A stretch of DNA of 64,000 bases. Origin: JAVBNN01 sp031551525. Lineage in GTDB: Bacteria > Bacillota > Negativicutes > Acidaminococcales > JAISLQ01. Position 1 is the stretch's first letter; each line of letters starts with the position of its first letter. Positions 26,387 through 34,178 of the stretch are shown one piece after another. A program made the position numbers and the translations under genes. The notes beneath the pieces are model-generated. The model did no database searches and was not told the origin of the DNA. It worked only from the letters and a program-made list of their open reading frames with translations. Location of the stretch: assembly GCA_031551525.1 (NCBI GenBank), contig JAVBNN010000003.1, positions 42,668 through 106,667 on the forward strand, read 5' to 3'.

Positions 26387-27153
26387 GTAGTAAACTGTCC
26401 TCTCAGATCAATGGAAAGCCTATTGAGATAAATACTGTATATGCCCACTACATAAACAAAGTCGACTAGTGGCCCCAGGCCGAAAAAGAATATCGGCATA
26501 TAGATCATGGATACCTTGGAAAGAATGAACAAAAACACAACATAACGGACCAGGCCGAAAAGAATGGCATACAGGTAGGTAACGCACATAACGAGTACCT
26601 TAGAGGCAATGGTCGTCGGCAAAGGCAAGACGGCCAGGCCCATGATGAGCGGTATGAAAAACCATATGCTGATCTCCTGCATCATGTAAAGATGCGCATA
26701 GTCAGAGAGTCTGTACGGGAACTTTTCCGGAAAATACAGAAAACAAAGCGATGCCAACAAGTAAAGGAAAAACATATATATCAAAAATATCATCAGGGGC
26801 TTTGCCCGTTTGATGAAGGGAGATACCGCGACCAAGAGCGCGGCAATGACAGTATTAACAAGGGCGTTGATGTGGCTGGGGAATACGCCCGGAAGATCGA
26901 GAAAATATATCAGTCCTATGCCCGGGATGTATTCGATATCGGTCATTTTGATAGCGCCGGATGAAAAATACGGCGCCAATATGTCTCTTGTAATTATGCT
27001 GACATGACTGGTGATGAGGGGATAAAAAAATATGCTCAGCAAAGACAGCGGCACCGCAATAAGTATGAACTGCCACAAAAACTTGCCGAAAGAACCCGGC
27101 AGCCTGCGGTAAGCCCTATGATATAGAATTATCTCTTTGGATTCTTTTGCCAT
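26371..27153 (-). CDS. polytopic membrane protein of the GT2 operon, unknown
   Basis: A 260-residue integral membrane protein with about six hydrophobic segments (near 25-45, 75-110, 118-140, 160-185, 190-215, 220-245). Short charged loops and a basic N-terminus (YHRAYRRLPGSFGKFLWQF) suggest the N-terminus faces the cytoplasm. No family recognised; no exosortase or acyltransferase motif is convincing. First gene of the operon, right after a consensus promoter, and overlapping GT2 by 16 nt, so it is probably a partner of the synthase (flippase-like, assembly factor or modification enzyme; inference only). The ribosome site is weak. Confidence 0.7.
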   Translation of the reverse strand: MAKESKEIILYHRAYRRLPGSFGKFLWQFILIAVPLSLLSIFFYPLITSHVSIITRDILAPYFSSGAIKMTDIEYIPGIGLIYFLDLPGVFPSHINALVNTVIAALLVAVSPFIKRAKPLMIFLIYMFFLYLLASLCFLYFPEKFPYRLSDYAHLYMMQEISIWFFIPLIMGLAVLPLPTTIASKVLVMCVTYLYAILFGLVRYVVFLFILSKVSMIYMPIFFFGLGPLVDFVYVVGIYSIYLNRLSIDLRGQFTTWKWQ

Positions 27154-27205
27154 CGTAATCTTTGCCAGCCTTCAAAAATTCATACAATAATATACATACT
27201 TTTTT

Positions 27206-27234
27206 ATTGTATAAAAACATTGCCTTTTTGTCAA
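27206..27234 (-). promoter_or_regulatory. promoter of the envelope/exopolysaccharide operon
   Basis: On the minus strand TTGACA (27229-27234) and TACAAT (27206-27211) with 17-bp spacing, immediately after the aldolase terminator. It gives the five-gene operon its own strong sigma-A start. Confidence 0.85.
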
Positions 27235-27272
27235 AAAAAACCTTCCCAATTATTGAAAAAGGGAAGGTTCTT
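27235..27272 (-). terminator. terminator of the class II aldolase gene
   Basis: AACCTTCCC / GGGAAGGTT stem with a 13-nt A/T-rich loop, followed on the minus strand by a run of eight T. The T-run overlaps the -35 box of the next operon. Confidence 0.85.
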
Positions 27273-27287
27273 TAGTGTTTGTCTTTG

Positions 27288-28079
27288 CTATATTTTCGAT
27301 ATGCAATCAAAAGCGAGCATATATTTGGTCACAGATTCTTTTACCGCTTTTTTTACATCATTCATCAAAGTAATATAGTTGGCGTTTTCATTTTGCGGCA
27401 ATTGCACCTTCAATGTCCGGCTGGCGACATTGGACATATCGGTAGCAACATTCACTTTATTAACGCCGGCATCAATATACGGGCGATAGTATTGCGGATT
27501 ATGACGGTCACGTTTACCGCCGTGCATTACCATCGGTATGCCGAGCGCCTCTTCTATCTTGCGCAAAAACTCGAGATTCACTCCCGGCAGATCGATATCC
27601 ATGCTTATCGAGTCCACTTTGGTCCGCTCGACAAACTCTATTATCTTCTCCAGCGTATATTCATTCCCGTGGCCCATCTGTCCTTCTACGGCTATACCTA
27701 TGGCATGCGCCATTTTCACAATGTTTTTGGTTTGCGCAAGATTTTCGCCGTAAGGAAGTTTGGATCCGTCATACATGATCGAAGTGAAACCCCAGCGCAC
27801 AGCCTTCATGACCCCTTCGTAGGTCTGCCCGTGATCTAGATGCACGGCAACCGGCACACAGGCTTTTTCCGCTGCTTTGACCATTGAATGGGCTAAAAGC
27901 TCTACATCAACAAATTTGAACAGGCGTTCCGGCAAACCGATGATCACCGGTGTTTTAAGTTCTTCCGCAACTTCGATGATGGCGCTTATAGTCTCAAAGT
28001 TGAAAACGTTGAAACCGCCTATGGCGTACTTTTTGTTATGGGCTTCTTTCAGTAGTTTGTTCGTTGCTGCTAAAGGCAT
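27288..28079 (-). CDS. class II fructose-bisphosphate aldolase family protein, deviant metal site
   Basis: A 263-residue class II aldolase-fold protein. Preserved family elements: AIGGFNVFN (19-27), HLDHG (80-84; catalytic Asp82 and Zn-ligand His83), IMYDGS (101-106), MHGG (185-188, second Zn His) and NVATDM near 210. The loop that normally carries the third Zn ligand (GTxHG) reads MDIDLPGVN near 160-168, with no His. The usual HGGSG phosphate loop reads HGGKRDRHN. It may therefore act on another substrate, use other ligands, or not be an aldolase. The start is M10 of the open frame, 8 nt after AAGGAGG. Monocistronic with a terminator. Confidence 0.75.
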   Translation of the reverse strand: MPLAATNKLLKEAHNKKYAIGGFNVFNFETISAIIEVAEELKTPVIIGLPERLFKFVDVELLAHSMVKAAEKACVPVAVHLDHGQTYEGVMKAVRWGFTSIMYDGSKLPYGENLAQTKNIVKMAHAIGIAVEGQMGHGNEYTLEKIIEFVERTKVDSISMDIDLPGVNLEFLRKIEEALGIPMVMHGGKRDRHNPQYYRPYIDAGVNKVNVATDMSNVASRTLKVQLPQNENANYITLMNDVKKAVKESVTKYMLAFDCISKI

Positions 28080-28111
28080 TGGCATCTCCTCCTTAGGGTT
28101 GGTCATTCGCT

Positions 28112-28131
28112 GTCCCGTACGGTACCGGGAC
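28112..28131. repeat. inverted repeat upstream of the aldolase gene
   Basis: GTCCCG and CGGGAC enclose an 8-nt centre (TACGGTAC). The position, 33 nt before the aldolase start, could be an operator or a leader hairpin. No regulator is assigned. Confidence 0.35.
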
Positions 28132-28228
28132 GCGTTCGAAATACTTTTATGTCATGTTATATTCGGCTTTGATATTTAAAATCCCTGCCTCGGTGTTATC
28201 CTTCTTTAATTAAAAATAACAAGCAAAA

Positions 28229-28256
28229 CAAAAACCCTGCCGCAGCAGAGTTTTTG
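28229..28256 (-). terminator. terminator after rplT
   Basis: AAAACCCTGC / GCAGAGTTTT stem with a CGCA loop, T-rich on the minus-strand exit; ends the infC-rpmI-rplT operon. Confidence 0.6.
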
Positions 28257-28260
28257 GTTG

Positions 28261-28614
28261 TTATTTCGCTGATTTTGCCAGATCGGCCAGTTTGCTGAAG
28301 GCCGGAAAATCATTTACCGCCAGATCTGCCAATATTTTTCTGTTCACTTCAACGCCGGATTTCGCCAGCCCATTGATAAGTTTGCTGTAACTGATGCCGT
28401 TCATACGGGCAGCGGCATTTATGCGCGCTATCCACAGTCTCCTGAATACGCCTTTTTTGGCGCGGCGGTCGCGCCTTGCATAATACAAGGCTTTCATGAC
28501 TGTTTCATTGGCTTTTCTGAACAGTTTGCTCTTTGTGCCACGGTAACCCTTGGCCAGTTTTAAAATTTTCTTGTGGCGTTTATGTGCTGTCACGCCTGCA
28601 GTTGCTCTCGGCAT
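28261..28614 (-). CDS. rplT: 50S ribosomal protein L20
   Basis: The 117-residue L20 binds 23S rRNA early in large-subunit assembly and in Firmicutes represses its own operon. The N-terminal basic tail (MPRATAGVTAHKRHKKILKL) and RRLWIARINAAARMNGISYS are invariant family segments. Ribosome site TTAGGAGG. Starts 24 nt after rpmI. Length is standard. Confidence 0.98.
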   Translation of the reverse strand: MPRATAGVTAHKRHKKILKLAKGYRGTKSKLFRKANETVMKALYYARRDRRAKKGVFRRLWIARINAAARMNGISYSKLINGLAKSGVEVNRKILADLAVNDFPAFSKLADLAKSAK

Positions 28615-28638
28615 GGTATGACCTCCTAAAAATTGATT

Positions 28639-28836
28639 TTACGCGTAGGGCAGCATTTTTACCACGCGATCGTGATCCGATTTGCTGACAAGGGCTGCTT
28701 TTCTCAAATTACGTTTGCGGGCGGGAGATTTTTTCTCCAGTATATGCTGTTTGAATGACTTGGAACGTTTGAATTCGCCAGTACCTGTAACTTTAAAGCG
28801 CTTGGCCGCGCTCCTTCTTGTTTTCAGTTTGGGCAT
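28639..28836 (-). CDS. rpmI: 50S ribosomal protein L35
   Basis: The 65-residue L35: MPKLKTRRSAAKRFKVTGTG and the KSPARKRNLRKAALVSKSD block are diagnostic. Ribosome site AAGGAGGG. Middle gene of infC-rpmI-rplT, 81 nt downstream of infC. Confidence 0.98.
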   Translation of the reverse strand: MPKLKTRRSAAKRFKVTGTGEFKRSKSFKQHILEKKSPARKRNLRKAALVSKSDHDRVVKMLPYA

Positions 28837-28917
28837 GATTACCCTCCTTGCTTAGTATTTTGTAGATTTAAAATAGTTTATGTCTTCTTTATGCAGCATG
28901 CAAAAGACGGCATACAA

Positions 28918-29436
28918 TTATTTAGCGGCTTTGGGCGCAACGATCATGATCATATTTTTGCCTTCCAGTTTGGGTTCGCGTTCAATAGCGGCCAACTCTT
29001 TAAGCTCATCCGCCATGCGATCGAGCAGTTTTCTACCCATTTCCGCGTGCGAGAGTTCGCGTCCACGGAATTTGATGATCATTTTCACTTTGTCGCCGTC
29101 TTCCAAAAAGCGAATGGAGTTTTTCAGCTTGACGTTGAAATCGTGTTCTTCTATCTTAGGCCGCAGTTGCACTTCCTTGAGGCTGACCACTTTTTGTTTC
29201 TTGCGAACGTCTTTATCGCGTTTTTGTTGTTCATACCTGTACTTGCCGTAATCCATAATCCGGCATACCGGCGGTTTGGCCTGCGGAGCTATCTCCACCA
29301 GATCCATTTGACGGTTGATTGCTTCGTTTAGCGCGTCACGCAGCGTCATTATTCCTAGCTGTTCGCCGTCTTCCGTATTGACCCGCACTTCTTTTGCCCG
29401 GATTTCTTCATTGGTCCGCAAGTTTTCTTTGCTAAT
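28918..29436 (-). CDS. infC: translation initiation factor IF-3, AUU start
   Basis: IF-3 keeps ribosomal subunits apart and proofreads start-codon choice. The N-domain begins (I)SKENLRTNEEIRAKEVRVN; the C-domain ends in GKNMIMIVAPKAAK. Total 172 residues. No ATG or GTG fits the N-terminus. ATT at 29436 lies 6 nt after GGAGGTGA and gives ATT-AGC-AAA-GAA, the same rare AUU start that lets IF-3 repress its own translation in E. coli and Bacillus. A downstream TTG would delete five residues and lacks a ribosome site. First gene of the L35/L20 operon. Confidence 0.95.
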   Translation of the reverse strand: MSKENLRTNEEIRAKEVRVNTEDGEQLGIMTLRDALNEAINRQMDLVEIAPQAKPPVCRIMDYGKYRYEQQKRDKDVRKKQKVVSLKEVQLRPKIEEHDFNVKLKNSIRFLEDGDKVKMIIKFRGRELSHAEMGRKLLDRMADELKELAAIEREPKLEGKNMIMIVAPKAAK

Positions 29437-29600
29437 AGCTGTTCACCTCCGTAAAATATTGAAGCGGATGGATATAATCCACCCGCTCAAAGACGACATA
29501 TGTTGCCTTATTTTACCCGTGCAGCTGTTTGCTGTCAGGTGAGGAGCGGGTTTGCTCCTTCTTTCAATTTGCTTGTTTAATTTACCATAAAGTTTCCCGT
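29437..29600 (-). ncRNA. infC-rpmI-rplT leader with hairpins (possible L20 leader)
   Basis: The leader from the predicted promoter to infC holds GGAGC..GCTCC near 29543-29558 and a longer GCGGGTGGAT / TCCATCCGC hairpin near 29464-29487 that ends just before the ribosome site. In other Firmicutes L20 binds this leader to terminate transcription. The position and hairpin density fit, but I could not match the L20 consensus, so the identity is tentative. Confidence 0.45.
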
Positions 29601-29607
29601 CTGTCAA
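29579..29607 (-). promoter_or_regulatory. promoter of infC operon
   Basis: On the minus strand TTGACA (29602-29607) and TAAATT (29579-29584), 17-bp spacing. The -35 starts a few nt after the thrS stop codon; the -10 is weak (4 of 6). Confidence 0.55.
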
Positions 29608-29611
29608 GCTT

Positions 29612-31534
29612 TTAAGCTTTTTCGGCGATTTCGTTTTTTATGGCAGTCAAAAAGTTTGCAAAATCCTGTGCGCCGAGGTCGCCCTCTTTGCGCTTTCGCA
29701 CCGCGACTTTTCCTTCTTCCATTTCCTTGTCGCCGATGACTAACATGTAAGGTATTTTTTGCACTTGCGCCTCACGTATCTTGTAGCCGATTTTTTCATT
29801 GCGCTCATCGACCGTTACACGGATTTTTTCTTTAAACAGAGCTTCCTTGAGTTTTTGCGCGTACTCGGTCTGGCGGTCGGTTATCGGCAGTATCTTTACC
29901 TGCACCGGCGCCATCCAGAGGGGAAACGCTCCGGCATAGTGCTCGATGAGTATGCCGATGAAGCGCTCCATACTACCATAAAGCGCCCGGTGTATCATGA
30001 CCGGACGGTGTTTTTGCCCGTCTTCGCCTATATAGGTAAGGTCAAATTTTTCCGGCATTTGCATGTCGAGTTGTATGGTGCCACACTGCCATGTACGCCC
30101 CAGCGAGTCTTCTAAGTGAAAGTCGATCTTCGGGCCGTAAAAAGCACCGTCGCCCGGATTGACCTTGTATTTGAGGCCGTATTCTTCCATTGCTTCACGC
30201 AGAGCCTCGGTGGCGACTTCCCAAATAGCGTCGTCGCCCATAGCTTTTTCCGGCTTGGTGCTCAGTTCTGCGTGATATTTCAAGCCATATACGCTGTATA
30301 CTTTGTCAAACAGTTCGATGACTTTTTTGATCTCGTCTTTTATCTGGCCGGGCAGCATGAAGATATGTGCGTCATCCTGGGTAAACGCGCGCACCCGCAT
30401 CAAACCGTGCAGCGCGCCGGACAGCTCGTGCCGGTGCACGAGGCCCATTTCACACATGCGGATGGGCAGTTCGCGATAACTGTGGTGGTGCGCCCGGTAG
30501 ACCAGTATGCAGCCCGGACAGTTCATGGGTTTTATGGCATACGGAGCTTCGTCTATTTCCGTAAAGTACATGTTGTTGCGGTAGTGTTCCCAGTGTCCCG
30601 ACTGTATCCACAAGTCGCGCGAAAGTATTACCGGGGTCTTTATTTCATCATAGCCAAATGCAAAATGCAGTTCACGCCAAAGTTTTTCTATTTCGTTGCG
30701 GATGACCATACCGTGTGGGTGAAAAAAGGGAAAGCCCGGCCCTTCGTCCTGCAAACTGAAAAGGTCAAGTTCTCTGCCAAGTTTGCGATGATCGCGGGCG
30801 GCCGCTTCTTCCAGAAGTTTAAGGTATGCGTCAAGTTCCGTTTTTTTGGCAAAGGCAGTACCATATATCCTTTGCAGCATTTTGTTTTTCTCATCACCCC
30901 GCCAATAGGCCCCGGCAAGACTTTGCAATTTGAATGCTTTCACTTTTCCAGTGCTCGATACATGCGGACCCGCACACAGATCGATAAAATCCCCCTGCCG
31001 ATATATGCTTATCGGCATGTCCTCCGGCAATTCGTTGATGAGTTCCACTTTATAAATTGCACCCAGGCCGGAAAACAGCTCTAATGCTTTGTCTCTTGGC
31101 AATATTTCATGTACCAGCGGGATGTCTTCTTCCACTATTTTGGCCATTTCAGTTTCGATGGCCGTCAGATCGTCCGGGGTAAAAACATGGGCGCTATCAA
31201 GGTCATAATAAAAACCGTTGGCAATAGCCGGCCCAATAGCAAGCTTAGTATCAGGAAACAGACGTTGCACCGCTTGCGCCATTATGTGAGACGCCGTATG
31301 ACGCAAGGCATGGAGGCCCTCTTCGTCCGCTCCGGTAAATATTTGAATGAGAGAGTCCTCTTCCACCCGGTCGCCGAGGCCGATACCCTTGCCGTTGGCT
31401 TTGGCGGCCAGGATAAGTTTGTAGAGTTTGGGCGCTTTTTGCGCCACTATTTCGAGGATGGTCAGTCCTTTTTCTACTTCTATCTTATAATCAGGGTTGA
31501 CGGCAAAGCTGATCTTGATCATTTCTTTTTCCAT
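29612..31534 (-). CDS. thrS: threonyl-tRNA synthetase
   Basis: A 640-residue class IIa synthetase with the full domain set: N-terminal TGS (about 5-65; PDYKIEVEKGLTILEIVAQK), editing domain with HTASHIMAQAV (Zn/editing His), catalytic core (FPFFHPHGMVIRNEIEK; MNCPGCILVYRAHHHSYREL with the Zn-binding Cys; RVRAFTQDDAHIF) and C-terminal anticodon-binding domain (VQVKILPITDRQ). Full length and unremarkable. It is preceded by a T-box leader and promoter. Confidence 0.98.
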   Translation of the reverse strand: MEKEMIKISFAVNPDYKIEVEKGLTILEIVAQKAPKLYKLILAAKANGKGIGLGDRVEEDSLIQIFTGADEEGLHALRHTASHIMAQAVQRLFPDTKLAIGPAIANGFYYDLDSAHVFTPDDLTAIETEMAKIVEEDIPLVHEILPRDKALELFSGLGAIYKVELINELPEDMPISIYRQGDFIDLCAGPHVSSTGKVKAFKLQSLAGAYWRGDEKNKMLQRIYGTAFAKKTELDAYLKLLEEAAARDHRKLGRELDLFSLQDEGPGFPFFHPHGMVIRNEIEKLWRELHFAFGYDEIKTPVILSRDLWIQSGHWEHYRNNMYFTEIDEAPYAIKPMNCPGCILVYRAHHHSYRELPIRMCEMGLVHRHELSGALHGLMRVRAFTQDDAHIFMLPGQIKDEIKKVIELFDKVYSVYGLKYHAELSTKPEKAMGDDAIWEVATEALREAMEEYGLKYKVNPGDGAFYGPKIDFHLEDSLGRTWQCGTIQLDMQMPEKFDLTYIGEDGQKHRPVMIHRALYGSMERFIGILIEHYAGAFPLWMAPVQVKILPITDRQTEYAQKLKEALFKEKIRVTVDERNEKIGYKIREAQVQKIPYMLVIGDKEMEEGKVAVRKRKEGDLGAQDFANFLTAIKNEIAEKA

Positions 31535-31586
31535 TTTTCATAGCCCTCTTTCATAACGATTTCTTGGCATAACAGGTTTGAAATAT

Positions 31587-31826
31587 AAAAACCCGCCCAC
31601 TAGTAAAGGGACGGGAAAATTCCGCGGTTCCACCCTTGTTGGCTTCAAAAAGCCCGCTCAGGAGCCTGTAACGGCGGCATCCGGCAAGACTTCGGCCTCT
31701 CGGGCGTCGTCAGGCAACTCCAAGGTGGTAGGCGCATTTCCTCTGTGCCGTCCTTCCAGCTAGCGACGGCTCTCTTGAACAGCGGTAAAATACACCCTTG
31801 TCCTTATCATGGTTTTTACTGTATTT
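31587..31826 (-). ncRNA. T-box leader (Thr) upstream of thrS
   Basis: On the minus strand the T-box sequence AGGGTGGAACCGCGG lies at 31622-31636. The terminator CCCGTCC..GGGCGGG with five T is at about 31589-31618. Upstream, structured RNA contains AAGAGAGCCGTCGC and an ACC triplet in CTACCACCTTGG, a plausible Thr specifier. Expected to switch thrS on when tRNA-Thr is uncharged. Confidence 0.92.
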
Positions 31827-31833
31827 GCCTTGT

Positions 31834-31862
31834 ATTATAGCAGATAATATTTTGAAAAGCAA
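31834..31862 (-). promoter_or_regulatory. promoter of thrS T-box transcript
   Basis: On the minus strand TTGCTT (31857-31862) and TATAAT (31834-31839) with 17-bp spacing. Confidence 0.7.
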
Positions 31863-32002
31863 TATTCACCGGCTTTGTAGAAGGCATACCAGGAAAATAT
31901 CTTCCATAATGTGATACAATGTTTATATCTATATGATAGTATCGTAAAAAATAGCGGGAAGGTTCACTGGACCGCCAAACCTATTCTTGGGAGGGCTTAT
32001 CC

Positions 32003-33574
32003 TTGCAGCATTATATTGACGGAAAGAGCAAAATTTTTATTTTATTGTTATGCGGGCTATTCTTGTCCTGCCAAAGTTTTGCCGCCGCAAAGACCCTCTT
32101 ATATGTTCCCCTCGATAACCGGCCGGTCTGCCTAAAATACTCGGTCGACGCTATAGAGTCCTCCGGTTATAAGACTATCACGCCCCCGCTCTCTCTTATT
32201 TCTTCACGCTACCAATCGGGGGATCCGGAACTTTTATGGCAGTGGCTCTTGAAAAATGCTAAATCCGCCGATGCCGCAGTAATCGCGGTAGATTCTTTGG
32301 TATATGGAGGGCTGGTGCCTTCGCGCACTCACCATCTGCCTTCTGAAACCATAGCAGCCAGAATAAACCGGTTAAAGGAGTTGAAAACCAGCTACCCTCA
32401 GTTAAAACTCTATTGTTTTTCCACCTTGCTGCGCACGCCTATAGAAAGCGCTGGCGGAGTAGAACCGCCCTATTATGAAGAGTACGGCGCCAATCTGTTT
32501 CGTATTGGCGAACTTATGGACAAAATGGAGATATATGGGTATAATTACCTCGACCAAACGGAAGTAAATAACCTTACCGAACTTACCCCGCCTGAATATT
32601 ACAAAGACTGGCTTGAGCGCCGGCAAAAAAACCTCACCGGCCACTTCCAGTTAGCCGGTTTGTCCCGAGAGCGTTATTTTCACTATTATGCCATCGGCAA
32701 GGATGACAACGCCCCGCTTTCCCAGACTCACCGGGAAACTCGCGTACTCCTCGCTAAAACAGCCGATATATCTTCGGCGCGCCTTCAGATAGTTCCCGGC
32801 GTAGACCAACTCGGCCTGCTCCTTTTGGTTCGCGCCATTAATGAGAGTAATTGGCGTCAACCTTATATTTACCCCATTTATGCGACAGGCACAGGGGCGC
32901 ATACGATCCCCCTATATTCCGACCAGACAGTCGGCGAATCTGTAAACACCCAGATACTCGCTGCCAACGGCCTGCCCTCATCCAATATAGATAAAGCCGA
33001 ATTATTCCTGTTTGTGAATACCCCTCCTAACGGAGTGACAAAAGAGGCTATCCATCCGGAAAATCTATATTTTGCTTCTAAAGAAAATAAACTTATGGCG
33101 TTGGAACTTAAAAATATTTTGACTTTGGGGCGACCGGTAGCACTGGCTGACGTCTCTTACGCCAACGGAGCGGACAACGGCTTTATGCATGAGCTTTATC
33201 AAAATGGCCTCATCCCGCGCCTGTCTGCCTATGCAGGTTGGAACACCGCCGATAATTCGATAGGTTACGCTATAGCAACAGGCCTCCTCTCGCCCAGGCT
33301 GACCCCGGAAAAAAGAAGGCAGGCCCTCAACACCCGTCTGGTTGACGACTGGTATTACCAAGCCAATGTGCGCTCTATACTAAAAAACAACTTCGGCAAA
33401 ATCAACCAGTATGATTTGGGAAAACAAAAAACGGCTACTGTAAAGGCTTTATACAAAGAGCTGCAACTACTTGGCGCAAAATACCCCAAACTTGGCGTCA
33501 CTGTGACTGCCGCCGATTTTCCCTGGAACAGGCTGTTTGAAGTGTATGTAGAAACAAAAGCAGTTGGGAAATAA
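32003..33574 (+). CDS. DUF4127 family protein, secreted (copy 2)
   Basis: A 523-residue paralogue of the protein at 6115. Residues 10-29 are a signal peptide (IFILLLCGLFLSCQSFAAA). Shared blocks are VPLDNRPVC (35-43), AVDSLVYGGLVPSR (95-108), AYAGWNTADNSIG (409-421), DDWYYQANVR and the end block FPWNRLFEV. The start is a TTG 7 nt after GGGAGGG; no ATG precedes the signal peptide. It differs from copy 1 in having a cleavable-looking signal and a shorter N-terminus. Activity unknown. A strong bidirectional hairpin follows. Confidence 0.85.
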   Translation: MQHYIDGKSKIFILLLCGLFLSCQSFAAAKTLLYVPLDNRPVCLKYSVDAIESSGYKTITPPLSLISSRYQSGDPELLWQWLLKNAKSADAAVIAVDSLVYGGLVPSRTHHLPSETIAARINRLKELKTSYPQLKLYCFSTLLRTPIESAGGVEPPYYEEYGANLFRIGELMDKMEIYGYNYLDQTEVNNLTELTPPEYYKDWLERRQKNLTGHFQLAGLSRERYFHYYAIGKDDNAPLSQTHRETRVLLAKTADISSARLQIVPGVDQLGLLLLVRAINESNWRQPYIYPIYATGTGAHTIPLYSDQTVGESVNTQILAANGLPSSNIDKAELFLFVNTPPNGVTKEAIHPENLYFASKENKLMALELKNILTLGRPVALADVSYANGADNGFMHELYQNGLIPRLSAYAGWNTADNSIGYAIATGLLSPRLTPEKRRQALNTRLVDDWYYQANVRSILKNNFGKINQYDLGKQKTATVKALYKELQLLGAKYPKLGVTVTAADFPWNRLFEVYVETKAVGK

Positions 33575-33617
33575 AAAAAGAGAGAGCGGCACATACTCAA
33601 TGCTCTCTCTTTTTTCT
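33573..33617. terminator. bidirectional terminator between DUF4127 copy 2 and the small GRE-like gene
   Basis: AAAAAAAGAGAGAGC / GCTCTCTCTTTTTT with a 14-nt loop, A-run on one side and T-run on the other, serving both convergent genes. Confidence 0.85.
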
Positions 33618-33630
33618 TCTAAAAATGTTA

Positions 33631-33906
33631 TTATTGCACGTGTTTCAGGCGGCTGCGCTCTTCTTCTTTTTTAGCATCGTTGAAACGCGGGATAGTACTT
33701 AAATAACCAGTAATACGACGCACTCGCACTATGGAATCATAGTGCGGAGCAAGCAATACATCGTTGCCATCAAGTTTTATGCCCATTTCTAAAAGTTTGC
33801 GGCCCGGATTTACTTCAAGCTGTTCGAGTACATATTCTTGAGCCTCTTGAACAGGCATCTCGTCTGGGCAATTGACGACTATGTCTTTGAATAAGAACTG
33901 CTGCAT
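33631..33906 (-). CDS. small protein with NrdD/glycyl-radical-like C-terminal motif
   Basis: A 91-residue protein. The C-terminal third, RRITGYLSTIPRFNDAKK (63-80) followed by EEERSRLKHV, resembles the C-terminal glycyl-radical loop of anaerobic class III ribonucleotide reductase and other glycyl radical enzymes (R-x-x-G-Y then R-F-N), with Gly67 at the radical position. The first 60 residues contain no CxxC zinc motif or activase. By analogy with GrcA/YfiD it might be a stand-alone radical domain, but this is inference; it could simply be a structural relative. Good ribosome site AAGGAGGAG and a consensus promoter upstream; monocistronic. Confidence 0.65.
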   Translation of the reverse strand: MQQFLFKDIVVNCPDEMPVQEAQEYVLEQLEVNPGRKLLEMGIKLDGNDVLLAPHYDSIVRVRRITGYLSTIPRFNDAKKEEERSRLKHVQ

Positions 33907-33969
33907 TTTTTCTCCTCCTTAAATGTATGGGGTTTTAAAAACACCCGTAGCTTCCTTGCTACAATACAC

Positions 33970-33998
33970 ATTATATAGTAGAGAAATGTATTTTGCAA
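33970..33998 (-). promoter_or_regulatory. promoter of the small GRE-like gene
   Basis: On the minus strand TTGCAA (33993-33998) and TATAAT (33970-33975), 17-bp spacing, about 60 nt before the start codon. Dyads lie in the leader (GTAGC..GCTAC). Confidence 0.75.
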
Positions 33999-34151
33999 TA
34001 CCAGATATTGTATTTTTGAAAAATTTTTATTAAAAAACAATTCTTCCTGATTATGAAAAACAAGTCCCTTTATTTGGATAACCAGCGGAGTTTTTCCCTC
34101 AAGACATTTCTGTGTTATAAAGAAAAACATATGCTAAATACTTCTTTACAG

Positions 34152-34178
34152 GCCATGACCCGCCGCCACGCCGGTGGG
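34152..34178 (-). terminator. hairpin after the sigma-54 activator
   Basis: GCCATGACCC / GGGTCATGGC with a GC-rich loop directly after the stop codon. The U-run is absent, so strength is uncertain. Confidence 0.5.

Noticed and set aside
26371..27153. Possible exosortase-like protease.
   Set aside because: The membrane topology is suggestive, but the catalytic Cys, Arg and His pattern is not visible.
32003..33574. Lipoprotein signal (FLSCQS) in DUF4127 copy 2.
   Set aside because: The position before Cys is not a good lipobox (Phe at -3), and an AAA cleavage site follows; treated as an ordinary signal peptide.
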